From Bosea sp. BIWAKO-01 (GTDB taxonomy: Bacteria; Pseudomonadota; Alphaproteobacteria; Rhizobiales; Beijerinckiaceae), in the NCBI RefSeq assembly GCF_001748145.1, contig NZ_BCQA01000001.1, positions 1,178,001-1,242,000 on the forward strand: DNA of 64,000 nucleotides. The letters are read 5' to 3'. The notes under the pieces are model-generated. The model was not told the DNA's origin. It made no database searches and saw only the letters and a list, made by a program, of their open reading frames with translations. This document shows, one piece after another, positions 1-9,194 of this stretch. A program made the translations under genes and the position numbers. Position 1 is the first letter of the stretch. Every line of letters starts with the position of its first letter.

Positions 1-273
1 ATAGTCCTTGATGATGCGCCGCAGCGGCGTCAGCGAGAGGTGATGCGTGACGACCGGCGCTCCGTCGGCCCCCTTGATCTCGAATACGAGGCGTCGCTCG
101 ACCAGCGCGAGATGGGCCAGATAGGGGCCGCCATCATGCCCGGGCAACGCGAAATGGTTGCGCTCGACGAGGTCATAGACCGCAACCGCGCGCTCATGTT
201 CCTGATCCGGACTGCCACGCCCCAACGAGGCTTCGTCAAAAGTCACACCGACCAGACATTGGCTTTGCGACAT
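1..273 (-). CDS. UPF0262 family protein, 3' end cut by window
   Basis: I translated the minus strand from the ATG at 271-273. The protein begins MSQSQCLVGVTFDEASLGR and contains the run ERAVAVYDLVERNHF followed by LSLTPLRRIIKDY, the conserved core of the UPF0262 family of alphaproteobacteria. About 90 residues are visible of a usual length near 160, so the C-terminus lies outside the window. It starts 29 nt after the hisD stop on the same strand and so probably belongs to the same transcription unit. The family function is unknown. The family call is from recall of its sequence; the position after hisD is the usual order in Hyphomicrobiales. Confidence 0.85.
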   Translation of the reverse strand, partial: MSQSQCLVGVTFDEASLGRGSPDQEHERAVAVYDLVERNHFALPGHDGGPYLAHLALVERRLVFEIKGADGAPVVTHHLSLTPLRRIIKDY

Positions 274-302
274 GCAGCCTCCGGACACAGGGCGCGCGGG
301 AC

Positions 303-1595
303 TCAGAGATTGAGCCTGATCGTCACGGATCGGCCATGGGCCTGCAAGCCCTCTGCCTCGGCCAGTTGCGTCGCGGCCGGCGCCAAGGCGCGAAGCCCGT
401 CGACGCCGCATTTCAGCAACGAGGTTCGCTTCATGAAATCCGCGACACCGAGCCCCGACGAGAAACGGGCAGAACGGGCGGTCGGCAGAACATGGTTGGG
501 ACCGCCGACATAGTCGCCGATCGCCTCCGGTGTATGGCCGCCCAGGAAGATCGCGCCGGCATTGCGAACCTTCCGCGCCAGGCCGTCGGGATCTGTGGTG
601 ACGATCTCGAGATGCTCGGGCGCCAGCCGGTCGACCAGCGGGAGTGCGCGCTCCAGGTCCTCGACCAGCAGGATGGCGCCGAAATCCTGCCAGCTCTTGC
701 CGGCGATCGCGGCGCGCGGGAGCACTGCCAGCTGGGCGATCACCGCCTTCTCGACCTCGGCTGCGAGCGCCGCATCATTGGTGAGCAGGATCGACTGGGC
801 GGATTCGTCATGCTCCGCCTGCGCCAGCAGATCGGCTGCGACCCAATCCGGGTTCGCACTTGAATCCGCGATCACCAGAACCTCGGAGGGGCCGGCGATC
901 ATGTCGATACCGACCTGTCCGAAGACGCGGCGCTTGGCGGCCGCCACATAGGCGTTGCCCGGCCCGACGATCTTGGCCACCGGCGCGATCGACTGCGTTC
1001 CATAGGCCAATGCCGCCACCGCCTGGGCACCGCCAATCCGGTAGACCTCGTGCACGCCGGCAAGCCGCGCTGCCGCCAGGACCAGTGGGTTGGTCTCCCC
1101 GCGCGGGGTCGGCGCCACCATGACGATGCGCTCGACGCCGGCAACCCTGGCCGGCACTGCGTTCATCAGCACGGACGAGGGGTAGCTCGCGGTACCGCCG
1201 GGAACGTAGAGGCCGACCGTCTCGATCGCGCTCCAGCGCCACCCGCTCTCGACACCGAGCGCATCGCGCGTCCAGGAATCCTGCGGCTTCAGGCGGAGGT
1301 GATAGGCCTCGATGCGCGCACGTGCGGTCTCCAGCGCGGCCAGCAGATCGGCGGAGCAGGCCGCGACGGCCGCATCGATCTCTGCTTCGCTGACCCGAAG
1401 GGTCGAAGGGGTCAGATCGAGCTTATCGAAACGCGAGGTGCAGACGATGACGGCCTCATCCCCCTTGGCGCGAACATCGGCAATGATGTCGGCGGCAACG
1501 CGGTCGACGTCTTCGGACACCTCGCGCTTGGTCGTCAGCAGAGCGGCAAAGGCCTGCTCGAAGCCTGCGTCTCGTTGATCGAGCCTGATCGGCAT
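303..1595 (-). CDS. hisD: histidinol dehydrogenase
   Basis: The 430-residue product matches the full length of HisD, the zinc enzyme that oxidises L-histidinol to L-histidine with two NAD+ in the last two steps of histidine synthesis. Recognisable parts are the MIAGPSEVLVIAD segment, the AQAEHDESAQS region that supplies metal ligands, and the late GGPNHVLPT motif. The ATG at 1595 is preceded by AGGAT at a suitable distance. It sits between DUF2948 upstream (27-nt gap) and UPF0262 downstream, so it is read in a housekeeping cluster with murA rather than in a histidine operon, as is usual in this order. Confidence 0.97.
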   Translation of the reverse strand: MPIRLDQRDAGFEQAFAALLTTKREVSEDVDRVAADIIADVRAKGDEAVIVCTSRFDKLDLTPSTLRVSEAEIDAAVAACSADLLAALETARARIEAYHLRLKPQDSWTRDALGVESGWRWSAIETVGLYVPGGTASYPSSVLMNAVPARVAGVERIVMVAPTPRGETNPLVLAAARLAGVHEVYRIGGAQAVAALAYGTQSIAPVAKIVGPGNAYVAAAKRRVFGQVGIDMIAGPSEVLVIADSSANPDWVAADLLAQAEHDESAQSILLTNDAALAAEVEKAVIAQLAVLPRAAIAGKSWQDFGAILLVEDLERALPLVDRLAPEHLEIVTTDPDGLARKVRNAGAIFLGGHTPEAIGDYVGGPNHVLPTARSARFSSGLGVADFMKRTSLLKCGVDGLRALAPAATQLAEAEGLQAHGRSVTIRLNL

Positions 1596-1622
1596 CGCAA
1601 ATCCTGAAGCTGAAAGAAGAGG

Positions 1623-2069
1623 TCAGGCGCCGTTCGGGTGATCGGGCTTGGCGACTGCCTCCCAGACCGGGCCAAGGTCCTTCATCTGGGCCTCGATGCA
1701 CTCGACGCCCAGGCGGATAGCGGCGCCATCCGAGAAATGCAGCGTGACCTCTCCCGCCGGCGCCTCGGACTCGGTGAAGGTGATGGCGAGGAGATTGAGA
1801 ACGGCCCCTGTCGCCGTCGGGTCAACCTTCGTACTCTTGGCGTGAACGACGCGTTCGAAATGCAGGGCGGCAAGGCGCCTGCGCTTCTGGCCATGCGGTA
1901 CACCTTCCCAGTCGAAGCGTCGCGCGGCCAGCGCGAAGCGCTTCTGCGCTGGCAGATAGGCGACATCGCCGACGCGCAGGACAGCATCCTGCAAATGTGC
2001 GGAGATGATCGCGAGATCCTCCGCGTCGAGCGCGATCAGCTTCAGTGGGTCTGCGGTATCGTCCGACAT
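1623..2069 (-). CDS. DUF2948 family protein
   Basis: The product of about 148 residues starts MSDDTADPLKLIALDAEDL and carries the DUF2948 hallmarks: an AYLPAQKRFALAARRFDWE segment and a late IRLGVECIEAQMKDLG helix. The open frame extends upstream to 2132, but that would overlap the end of murA; the ATG at 2069, with AGG just upstream and 31 nt after the murA stop, is the better start. The function of the family is unknown. Its constant position between murA and hisD in Hyphomicrobiales suggests a conserved role, but nothing in the sequence shows an activity. Confidence 0.88.
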   Translation of the reverse strand: MSDDTADPLKLIALDAEDLAIISAHLQDAVLRVGDVAYLPAQKRFALAARRFDWEGVPHGQKRRRLAALHFERVVHAKSTKVDPTATGAVLNLLAITFTESEAPAGEVTLHFSDGAAIRLGVECIEAQMKDLGPVWEAVAKPDHPNGA

Positions 2070-2100
2070 CGACCTGTTCTGGCGAGCGGACGGTTCGGCG

Positions 2101-3390
2101 TCAACCGCTGATCCGCTCGACCTGTGCCCCACAACGCGTCAGCTTCGCTTCCAGCGCCTCGAAACCGCGATCGAGATGGTAGACACGGTTGATCATCGTG
2201 TCGCCCTCGGCTGCGAGGCCACCAATGACGAGCGAGACCGATGCACGCAGATCGGTTGCCATGACCGGCGCGCCGGTGAGCTTGCCGACGCCCTCGACAT
2301 AGGCGACGTCCCCATCCAGCCGGATCTTCGCGCCAAGGCGGACGAGCTCCTGGACATGCATGAAGCGGTTCTCGAAGATCGTCTCGCGAATGCGCGAGGT
2401 GCCCTTAGCGCGCGTCATCAGCGCCATGAACTGCGCCTGCAGATCGGTCGGGAAGCCCGGGAACGGATCGGTGTCCACATCGACGGCCTCCAGCGCGGCA
2501 CCGTTGCGGCGCACGCGGATGCCTTCATTGGTCTCGCTGATATCGACGCCGGCCTTGACCAGGATATCGAGCGCCGATTGCAGCAGATCGGCCCGCGCTC
2601 CTTCGAGCAGCACGTCGCCTCCGGTCATTGCGACAGCCATCGCATAGGTGCCGGTCTCGATCCGGTCCGGCAGGACAGCATGGTGCGCGCCCCCGAGCCG
2701 CGAGACCCCCTTGACCACGATCTGCGAGGTGCCGGCGCCCTCGATCTTGGCGCCCATCTTGATAAGGCACGCGGCGAGGTCCGTGACCTCGGGCTCACGC
2801 GCCGCGTTCTCGATCACTGTCGTGCCGTCTGCGAGAACCGCAGCCATCAGGGCCGTATGGGTGCCCCCAACCGTCACCTTCGGGAAAACGATCTCGGCGC
2901 CCTTCAGGCCCTTCGGCGCGCGCGCCAGCGCATAGCCATTCTCGATGCTGATTTCCGCTCCGAGCCGCTCCAGCGCCATCAGCAGGAGGTCTACCGGCCG
3001 CGTACCGATCGCACAGCCGCCGGGCAGGGAGACCTTCGCTTCGCCCATCCGGGCCAGGATCGGAGCAATGACCCAGAAGCTCGCGCGCATGGTCGAGACC
3101 AGTTCATACGGCGCGCAGGTGTCGACGATCTGGCGTGCGGTGAGCGCGATGGTCTGGCCCGTCTCCGCCGACTGACCGATGCGCTTGCCAGCGATAGAAC
3201 GGTCGACGCCATGGTTCGAGAGGATGCGCGACAGCGCAGTCACGTCCGACAGTCGCGGGACATTGACCAGAGTCAGCGTCTCATCCGTGAGGAGGCTCGC
3301 GATCATCAGCGGCAACGCGGCATTCTTCGCGCCCGAGATCGGGATCGTGCCATTGAGGCGCTGGCCACCGGTAATGCGGATACGGTCCAT
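2101..3390 (-). CDS. murA: UDP-N-acetylglucosamine 1-carboxyvinyltransferase
   Basis: MurA transfers enolpyruvate from PEP to UDP-GlcNAc, the first committed step of peptidoglycan synthesis, in the cytoplasm. The 429-residue length is standard. The loop [12 protein letters not shown] carries the Cys that PEP analogues such as fosfomycin alkylate, so the enzyme has the sensitive Cys form. The start [20 protein letters not shown] and the late segment [15 protein letters not shown] are typical. AGGACATCCAG precedes the ATG at 3390. It lies downstream of a 54-residue conserved gene and upstream of DUF2948. Confidence 0.97.
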   Translation of the reverse strand: MDRIRITGGQRLNGTIPISGAKNAALPLMIASLLTDETLTLVNVPRLSDVTALSRILSNHGVDRSIAGKRIGQSAETGQTIALTARQIVDTCAPYELVSTMRASFWVIAPILARMGEAKVSLPGGCAIGTRPVDLLLMALERLGAEISIENGYALARAPKGLKGAEIVFPKVTVGGTHTALMAAVLADGTTVIENAAREPEVTDLAACLIKMGAKIEGAGTSQIVVKGVSRLGGAHHAVLPDRIETGTYAMAVAMTGGDVLLEGARADLLQSALDILVKAGVDISETNEGIRVRRNGAALEAVDVDTDPFPGFPTDLQAQFMALMTRAKGTSRIRETIFENRFMHVQELVRLGAKIRLDGDVAYVEGVGKLTGAPVMATDLRASVSLVIGGLAAEGDTMINRVYHLDRGFEALEAKLTRCGAQVERISG

Positions 3391-3447
3391 CTGGATGTCC
3401 TGCTGGAGATCGCGGCTATCGGCCGCGCGGCGCGATTGAGGGCGGGA

Positions 3448-3612
3448 TCAGGACCGGGGAGTCTCGGCCTGGGCAGGCAGGGCTTCGTCTTCCCGCTCCG
3501 CTTCATCCGCCCGACGAGCGCGCGCCTGCGCCTTGCGGCGCTTGAGGTTCTCGCGCAGGGCTGCGGCAAGGCGCGCCCTCTTTTCATCGTCTGCGGTTGG
3601 TTGGCGACTCAA
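3448..3612 (-). CDS. small conserved basic protein, TTG start
   Basis: This is a 54-residue frame read from the minus strand. It contains ARLAAALRENLKRRKAQARA, a motif I recognise from a small uncharacterised protein common next to murA in Hyphomicrobiales. The frame is closed upstream by TAA and has no ATG or GTG before the motif, so TTG at 3612 is the only usual start. The middle is strongly basic and helical and the tail is acidic and disordered. It lies 57 nt upstream of murA on the same strand. Function is unknown; the composition would suit nucleic-acid or ribosome contact, but that is a guess. Confidence 0.6.
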   Translation of the reverse strand: MSRQPTADDEKRARLAAALRENLKRRKAQARARRADEAEREDEALPAQAETPRS

Positions 3613-4129
3613 GGGATCAAACTCGGCTTACGCGGTTCAACGCTGGGATCGCGGCGAAATCGCGGCGCATGGTTAGCTCTGCAACGCCCGTTGGACAAGT
3701 TTCCAAAGCGGCCGGTCGTCAATCAGCGATCCCTCGCTCGCCAAGCTTGAGACGAAACTGTGCCGCAGCGAGGCGCCGAGCCTTCGGGGCTCGCGCTTGC
3801 AGCTTGCCCTAAGGGCCTCCAGCCGCTGCGGCCGCCGCTCGGCTGCATGCTGAAACCGCCTGCATTTTCCGTCTCTTGCGCTCGGCCGGCATTCGCGAGC
3901 GCCGCGTGTTTCGAGCGCTCTTCCCCAGCGGCACACGGCTTGCCTTGCCGGCTCGGCGCGCCGCTTCAAAAGCCCGCAACATCACATTGAGACAGGCCCT
4001 CCAGCAGCACAACTTAGACGACAAAGTTTAATGAAATTAACCATTTCTGCCGGTTATCGTTTACAGTTCATTAACTTCTTCTACCCTGCGGAGGCGTTCC
4101 AAATTGTCTGACCTGACGGGATTTGCGGC
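3613..4129. other. 517-bp intergenic region, no convincing gene
   Basis: This lies between the divergently read murA cluster and the crotonase gene. A minus frame of 98 residues (3673-3969) has low-complexity Arg/Ala composition and no recognisable domain. The part nearest the crotonase gene (about 4010-4085) is clearly richer in A and T than its surroundings, as expected of a promoter, and holds a TTAACCAT box at 4037 and a further TTAAC at 4071. I see no tRNA or strong hairpin here. Confidence 0.6.
4037..4044 (+). promoter_or_regulatory. CtrA-type box TTAACCAT
   Basis: The 8-mer TTAACCAT matches the half-site reported for the cell-cycle regulator CtrA in rhizobia. It lies 86 nt upstream of the crotonase ATG, inside the AT-rich patch. 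A TTAA occurs 5 bp upstream (4028-4031) and a TTAAC at 4071, so more than one half-site may exist, although the spacing is not the 7 bp of the Caulobacter full site. The match is seen in the sequence; binding is inferred. Confidence 0.4.
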
Positions 4130-5092
4130 ATGTTCCAGGCCTTCGCTTCACAGACCCATTCGGTGCCCGCCGTCGCTCTGGAATGTTGCGAGGTCATCGA
4201 CGCGTTGCGGCACAAGGCGGGTTTCCTGCCCGAGGTGCAGCTGGCCTATGAGGCCGAGATCAAGACGCTGTGGGTGACGATCAAGCCGGAGCTGAAGCCG
4301 GTCTTCACGCTCCAGCTGCTTGACAGCCTCGGCAAGATCCAGAAGGCGATCTATGCTCTCTGGGGAGCGCCGGATCAGTATCACGGCGCGCCGGTGCGCT
4401 TCCTTGCCTTCCGCGGGACCGGCCCCTTCTTCACCCTCGGCGGCGATCTCGATTTCTATCTCGACTGCCTCGCCAAGAATGACCGCGCCGCCCTGGCGGA
4501 ATATGCGCGCCTCTCGATCGAGGGCGCGGTCTGGAACGCCAGCGGTCTCAACGGCCTGGTGATCACGCTCTCGACCATTCACGCCAAGGCGATCGGCGGC
4601 GGCATCGATGCGCCGCGCTCCTGCAATGTCATGATCGCCGAAGAGCAGGCCTCGTTCGTCTACCCCGAGATCAAGTTCAACCACTTCCCGATCACGGCGG
4701 TCGCGGTATTGTCACGCCGCATGGGCTCGCGTGCAGCCGAGCGCCTGCTGCTCTCCGGCGAGGAGATGAGCGCCGCCGAATTCATGGCAGCCGGTGCACT
4801 GGAAGCGGTGGTGCCGACCGGCACCGGCGAAGACTGGATCCGCAAATATGCCAGCGACTCCCTGCCGGTGCACGCGGCCAAGACCGCGCTGTTCTCCGCG
4901 TTCAATCGCCGGGCCGGCGACCTGCGCGAGGAACTGGAGCATCTTGGTGACATCTGGACGGATTGCATGCTCCGCCTCAACCCGAGTGCCATCTCGAAGC
5001 TGCAGCGCATCGCGCAGACGCAGGACCGTATGCTGACCCGCGTCTACCAGCGGCCGGCGAGCCCGGTCCTGTCCAGCGCAGCGGCCCTCTGA
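4130..5092 (+). CDS. RpfF-like crotonase (DSF synthase homologue)
   Basis: The 320-residue product is a crotonase-fold protein of the RpfF branch, whose members make cis-2-unsaturated fatty acid signals (DSF) from acyl-ACP. The branch features seen are FTLGGDLDFYLDCL (RpfF has NLGGDLALFCQLI), AIGGGIDAPRSC and FVYPEIKFNHFP. RpfF uses two glutamates 20 residues apart. Here the second is kept (Glu180 in YPE), but the first is Asp160. It is about 30 residues longer than RpfF at the N-terminus. The next gene downstream, same strand, encodes a membrane PAS-GGDEF-EAL protein, which recalls the RpfF/RpfR pairing. Whether it makes a DSF is open because of the Glu-to-Asp change. Confidence 0.8.
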   Translation: MFQAFASQTHSVPAVALECCEVIDALRHKAGFLPEVQLAYEAEIKTLWVTIKPELKPVFTLQLLDSLGKIQKAIYALWGAPDQYHGAPVRFLAFRGTGPFFTLGGDLDFYLDCLAKNDRAALAEYARLSIEGAVWNASGLNGLVITLSTIHAKAIGGGIDAPRSCNVMIAEEQASFVYPEIKFNHFPITAVAVLSRRMGSRAAERLLLSGEEMSAAEFMAAGALEAVVPTGTGEDWIRKYASDSLPVHAAKTALFSAFNRRAGDLREELEHLGDIWTDCMLRLNPSAISKLQRIAQTQDRMLTRVYQRPASPVLSSAAAL

Positions 5093-5242
5093 TCCTGCAA
5101 AGGCGCCTTCGCGGAGACGCAAGGCGGTTGCCCCCCCCCTCACGAAACATTTACCTGTTCCGCTTAAAGGGTTTATCCGGCGCGAACTCGGGCTCGTGAA
5201 AAGCTCGTGTCGCGCGCCTGAGGCCTTGCAAGGCGGGACTGG

Positions 5243-7570
5243 ATGGCGGGTGTTTTCAAAGGGCTTTTCAGCGACAGACAGGGCGACGTCCGCGAGGATT
5301 TCGACCTGCCGGACTATCGTCTGCTGGTCAGCTCGCTGTTTTCCTCGCCCGGCTCGATCATTCCCGGCGGCATCGCTGGTATCCTGACCCCCTATCTGTG
5401 CTGGCTCTCGACGGGCGCCAGCATATTCATGACCCTGACCGCGCTGGTGACTCTGGTCGTCGCACTTCGGATCATGACCGTCATCAGCTATCGCAGGCGC
5501 GATCATTCAGATGACAGCTTTGCCGAAACACGGCGCTGGGATCGCGAATACTTCCTCGGCGCAACGGTTTTCAGCGCAGTCCTTGGTTACAGCTGCTACA
5601 TCGCACTGACACAGACGGAGGATCCCGCCGCCCATATCACTTCGGTCGCCTCGACCATCGCATTGGCCTCGGGCTATGTCTCGCGCAACGCTGGCCGGCC
5701 GAAATTCGTCGCCGTACAGCTCCTGACCTTCTGCGTGCCGATGGCCATCGGCCTCGTCCAGGCCTCCAACGATTACTATCACTATATCGGCTATTTCGCG
5801 TTCCTGTACGTGGCCGCCAACATCGCCATCACCAATTCCCTGCACCGGAATCTCCTCGCGCTCAGCGAAGCGACCAAGCAGTCACGCGGGTTGGCATCAG
5901 CGCTGCATTCGCAGAACCTGACGCTCGACGCCGCGCTCAACACGATGATCCATGGCCTCGCGATGTATGATCGCAGCCTCAAGCTCGCGATCTGCAACGC
6001 ACCGCATCGCACGCTCTTCGGCATCCCCGAGACGCTCGCCCTCCCCGGCACGCCCCTGACGGCGATCGCCCGCTTCCTGATCGAGCGCCAGGTCATCAGC
6101 GCCGACCAGGTTCGCGACATCAGAAGCGCGCTCAGCGAGGTTCAGCAGTCGCAACAGGCGGTCACCCGCGAATTGCAGACCCGCGGCGGCCGGTTGCTGG
6201 TGGTCACCATCGCGCCTGCGGCCGAAGGCGGCGTGCTCATGCTGACCGAGGATGCGACCGAGAGGAAGGCGACGGAGGCACGGATCGAGCGGATGGCTCG
6301 CTTCGACGAGTTAACCGGTCTCGCCAACCGCTTCGAATTCAACAACCAGCTGTCCGAGTCCTTCCGCAAGTTGGAGCGGACAGGTGAAGCCTTCGCGCTG
6401 CTCTATGTCGATCTCGACGGTTTCAAGCAGGTCAATGACAGCCTTGGCCACGATATCGGCGATCGCGTCCTCTCCGAAACGGCTATGCGCCTGCGCGGTG
6501 TCATTCGCGGTGGCGACCTGCTGGCGCGCTTCGGCGGTGACGAGTTCGTTCTGATCTTGCCCTCGGCCAATCTCGCCATCGTCACCACGATCGCCCAGCG
6601 CATGATCGACGCGATGGCCAAGGCCTTCCTGCTTGAGACCAAGACCGTATACGTGACCGCCAGCGTCGGTATCGCTATGGCGCCGCTCGATGCCGCGACG
6701 CCTGCCGATCTGCTGCGCCACGCTGACACCGCCCTCTACAAGGCCAAGGCCGCAGGCCGCAATACACTGACCTTCTTCAATCCGGCGATGGCCGAGGAGA
6801 TGCTCGATCGTCACGAGATCGAGGTGGATCTGCGCCGGGCTTGCGAGAACAAGTCGCTCGAACTGTACTATCAGGCCATCATCGATCTGAAGACGCAGGA
6901 TGTCGTCAACCGCGAGGCGTTGATGCGCTGGCGGCACCCCACCCGCGGAATGATCCCGCCTGGCATCTTCATTCCAATCGCGGAGAGTTCCGGCCTGATC
7001 GCCGCCATGGGCGACTGGGCCATCAGGCAGGCCTGCCAAGACGCCGCCGCCTGGCCCAACGACGTCGGCGTTTCCGTCAACATCTCGCCGCTGCAGTTCC
7101 GCGAACCGCGCCGGATCGTGGAGACCGTCAAGGAGGCGCTCATCGCGTCCGGGCTCGGCTCCCATCGCCTGACGCTCGAGGTGACAGAATCCCTGCTGAT
7201 CGAAGATAACAAGGGCACGCTCGCCGCCATTCACGAGTTGCGCGCGCTCGGCGTGAAGTTCGCACTCGATGATTTCGGCACCGGCTATTCGTCGCTTGCC
7301 TATCTCTCGACCTACCCCTTCGCCCAGGTGAAGATCGACCAGAGCTTCAGCCGCGACGTGCACGCCAATGAGGCGTCGAAAGCCATCATCGAGGCTGTCT
7401 GCCAACTCGCTCGACGCCTTTCGATGAATGTCGTCGTCGAAGGCATCGAAACCGAGCAGCAGCGTATCGCAGTGCAGTTGCTTGGCGCGCACCGGGCACA
7501 GGGCTATCTCTTCGGCAGGCCGGAGCCGGTATCCGCCTTCTCGCCCGGCAGGGGACGTCACGTCGCCTGA
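5243..7570 (+). CDS. membrane PAS-GGDEF-EAL cyclic-di-GMP enzyme
   Basis: This 775-residue protein should make and/or break down cyclic di-GMP at the inner membrane. Residues about 30-205 hold a cluster of hydrophobic segments (about six helices), followed by a PAS-like region (about 230-340), a GGDEF domain with intact RFGGDEF near residues 429-435, and an EAL domain with REALMRW near 557-563, EVTESLL, DDFGTGYSSLAYL and EGIET. Both catalytic signatures are complete, so a bifunctional enzyme is possible. The gap from the crotonase gene is 150 nt with no clear terminator, so the two could be co-transcribed. The N-terminal membrane region probably senses the signal; its ligand is unknown. Confidence 0.92.
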   Translation: MAGVFKGLFSDRQGDVREDFDLPDYRLLVSSLFSSPGSIIPGGIAGILTPYLCWLSTGASIFMTLTALVTLVVALRIMTVISYRRRDHSDDSFAETRRWDREYFLGATVFSAVLGYSCYIALTQTEDPAAHITSVASTIALASGYVSRNAGRPKFVAVQLLTFCVPMAIGLVQASNDYYHYIGYFAFLYVAANIAITNSLHRNLLALSEATKQSRGLASALHSQNLTLDAALNTMIHGLAMYDRSLKLAICNAPHRTLFGIPETLALPGTPLTAIARFLIERQVISADQVRDIRSALSEVQQSQQAVTRELQTRGGRLLVVTIAPAAEGGVLMLTEDATERKATEARIERMARFDELTGLANRFEFNNQLSESFRKLERTGEAFALLYVDLDGFKQVNDSLGHDIGDRVLSETAMRLRGVIRGGDLLARFGGDEFVLILPSANLAIVTTIAQRMIDAMAKAFLLETKTVYVTASVGIAMAPLDAATPADLLRHADTALYKAKAAGRNTLTFFNPAMAEEMLDRHEIEVDLRRACENKSLELYYQAIIDLKTQDVVNREALMRWRHPTRGMIPPGIFIPIAESSGLIAAMGDWAIRQACQDAAAWPNDVGVSVNISPLQFREPRRIVETVKEALIASGLGSHRLTLEVTESLLIEDNKGTLAAIHELRALGVKFALDDFGTGYSSLAYLSTYPFAQVKIDQSFSRDVHANEASKAIIEAVCQLARRLSMNVVVEGIETEQQRIAVQLLGAHRAQGYLFGRPEPVSAFSPGRGRHVA

Positions 7571-7724
7571 ATGTCGCTGAGACGTCGCACGCGCGATACC
7601 GATCCGACCGCGACAATGCCTGTCCAACGGCGCGCTGCTCCAGTACTTGCGGCTCGCCGGCCTTGATTCCTGCACTCTGACAACGCATCAGCAGGTAGCG
7701 GAAAGCAGATCAGGGAGAGGCGAT

Positions 7725-9185
7725 GTGACCGGCAGTCCGGCAACGGCATCCAATACGACGCCGCTGACCCCCGACATCTGCGTTATCGGAGGCGGCGCCG
7801 CCGGACTTTCCCTTGCGACAGCAGCGGCGCTCTTTGGCGTATCGGTCGTGCTGGTGGAGCGCGACCGCCTCGGGGGCGGCAAGGACGCTGTCATCTCGAA
7901 CGCGCTGATCGCCGCCAGCACACGGGCGAGCCTGGTCCACGACGCCGGCGTTTTCGGCATCGCGGCCGGTGCGCTGGATGTGGATTTCGCAAAGGTGCAG
8001 GCGCATATCGCCGGCGTCGTCGCGGCACTGGCCCCCAACGAAACGGCCGAGCGCCTCGCAGCATTGGGCGTCACCGTGATCAAGGGAGAGGCCCGGTTTC
8101 GCGACCGCAACACCGCGCAGGTCGGCGATCAGGAGATCAGGGCAAGGCGTTTCGTCATCGCAACGGGCTCGCGCCCGGCGGCGCCGTCAATTCCCGGCAT
8201 GGACAAGGCCCCTGCCCTGAGTGTGGCATCCGTTCTCACCCTGAGCCGCCGCCCGGAGCGCCTGATCGTGCTCGGATGTGGCTCGGAAGGGGTTGAACTC
8301 GCGCAGGCGATGCACCGCCTCGGCAGCAGCGTCACGATCGTCGGAACTGAAGACCTGCTTGCCGGCGAGGACCCGGAGGCCGTGATGCTGATCCGCCGCG
8401 CCCTGCTGCGTGACGGGATCGCGCTGCACGAAGCGGCTAAAATCCTGCGTGTCGAAACCCCGCGCAATCGTGTGCGCCTCGTCCTGGCCGGGACAGAGGG
8501 TGAAGCGGAACAGCCCCTGGATGGCACGCACCTGCTGATCGCGAGTGACCGGCAGCCGGCGATCGCCGCGCTCGACCTCGAACTTGCGGGCATTGCCAGC
8601 GATGCCGGCGGTATCGTCGTCAACAATGGCCTGCGGACTGCCAACCGACGTGTCTTCGCCATTGGCGGCTGCGCCAGTGGAAACCGACACGGCGCTCACC
8701 TTGGTCATGCAGCCAACCACCAGGCCAGCCTGGTTCTCCGCAATATCCTGTTCCGCCTGCCGGTGAGGGCGGACGCGGCGGCGCTGCCAAGAGTGACCTC
8801 CTGCGAGCCTGAGCTTGCCAGCATCGGCCTGTCCGAGGAGCAGGCCCGCAAGGCGGCGCGGGAAATCCGGGTCCTGCGCTGGCCCTACGCCGAAAGCGGC
8901 AAGGCGCAGGCCGAACGGCAGACGGAGGGCTTCGTCAAGCTCGTCACCGACGGCAAGGGCCGCATCCTCGGCACCACCATCATCGGTGCCAAGGCCGGCG
9001 AGCTGATTGCGCCCTGGTGCCTTGCGATCGAGAAGGGGCTGAACGTCAAGGATATGGCCGGACTGGTCCTCCCCTCTTCGAGCCTCTCGGAACTCTCGAA
9101 GCGAGCTGCCCTCTCGGTCTACTCTCCGCTTGCGTCCCGGCCGGGCATTCGCCGGCTTATCGGCTTCCTGCGGCGCTTCGGATAA
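7725..9185 (+). CDS. pyridine nucleotide-disulfide-type flavoprotein lacking the redox disulfide
   Basis: The 486-residue fold is that of dihydrolipoamide dehydrogenase or mercuric reductase: N-terminal ICVIGGGAAGLSLA, second dinucleotide motif IVLGCGSEGVELAQAM, late FAIGGCA, and a dimerisation domain. The two redox cysteines expected as CxxxxC are Lys53 and Ser58 (LGGGKDAVISNAL), and the C-terminal His-Pro-Thr-Leu-Ser-Glu motif reads SSSLSE, so the catalytic His is missing as well. It therefore cannot work as a normal disulfide reductase. FAD binding looks intact. GTG at 7725 is preceded by AGGGAGAGG and is preferred to the frame start at 7647. The kinase gene follows 9 nt later. Confidence 0.85.
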   Translation: MTGSPATASNTTPLTPDICVIGGGAAGLSLATAAALFGVSVVLVERDRLGGGKDAVISNALIAASTRASLVHDAGVFGIAAGALDVDFAKVQAHIAGVVAALAPNETAERLAALGVTVIKGEARFRDRNTAQVGDQEIRARRFVIATGSRPAAPSIPGMDKAPALSVASVLTLSRRPERLIVLGCGSEGVELAQAMHRLGSSVTIVGTEDLLAGEDPEAVMLIRRALLRDGIALHEAAKILRVETPRNRVRLVLAGTEGEAEQPLDGTHLLIASDRQPAIAALDLELAGIASDAGGIVVNNGLRTANRRVFAIGGCASGNRHGAHLGHAANHQASLVLRNILFRLPVRADAAALPRVTSCEPELASIGLSEEQARKAAREIRVLRWPYAESGKAQAERQTEGFVKLVTDGKGRILGTTIIGAKAGELIAPWCLAIEKGLNVKDMAGLVLPSSSLSELSKRAALSVYSPLASRPGIRRLIGFLRRFG

Positions 9186-9194
9186 GCTCGCCGC

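Noticed and set aside
3673..3969. 98-codon minus-strand frame in the intergenic region left of the crotonase gene
   Set aside because: Arg/Ala-rich with no recognisable segment; only its last 20 or so residues look protein-like, which is too little to call a gene.
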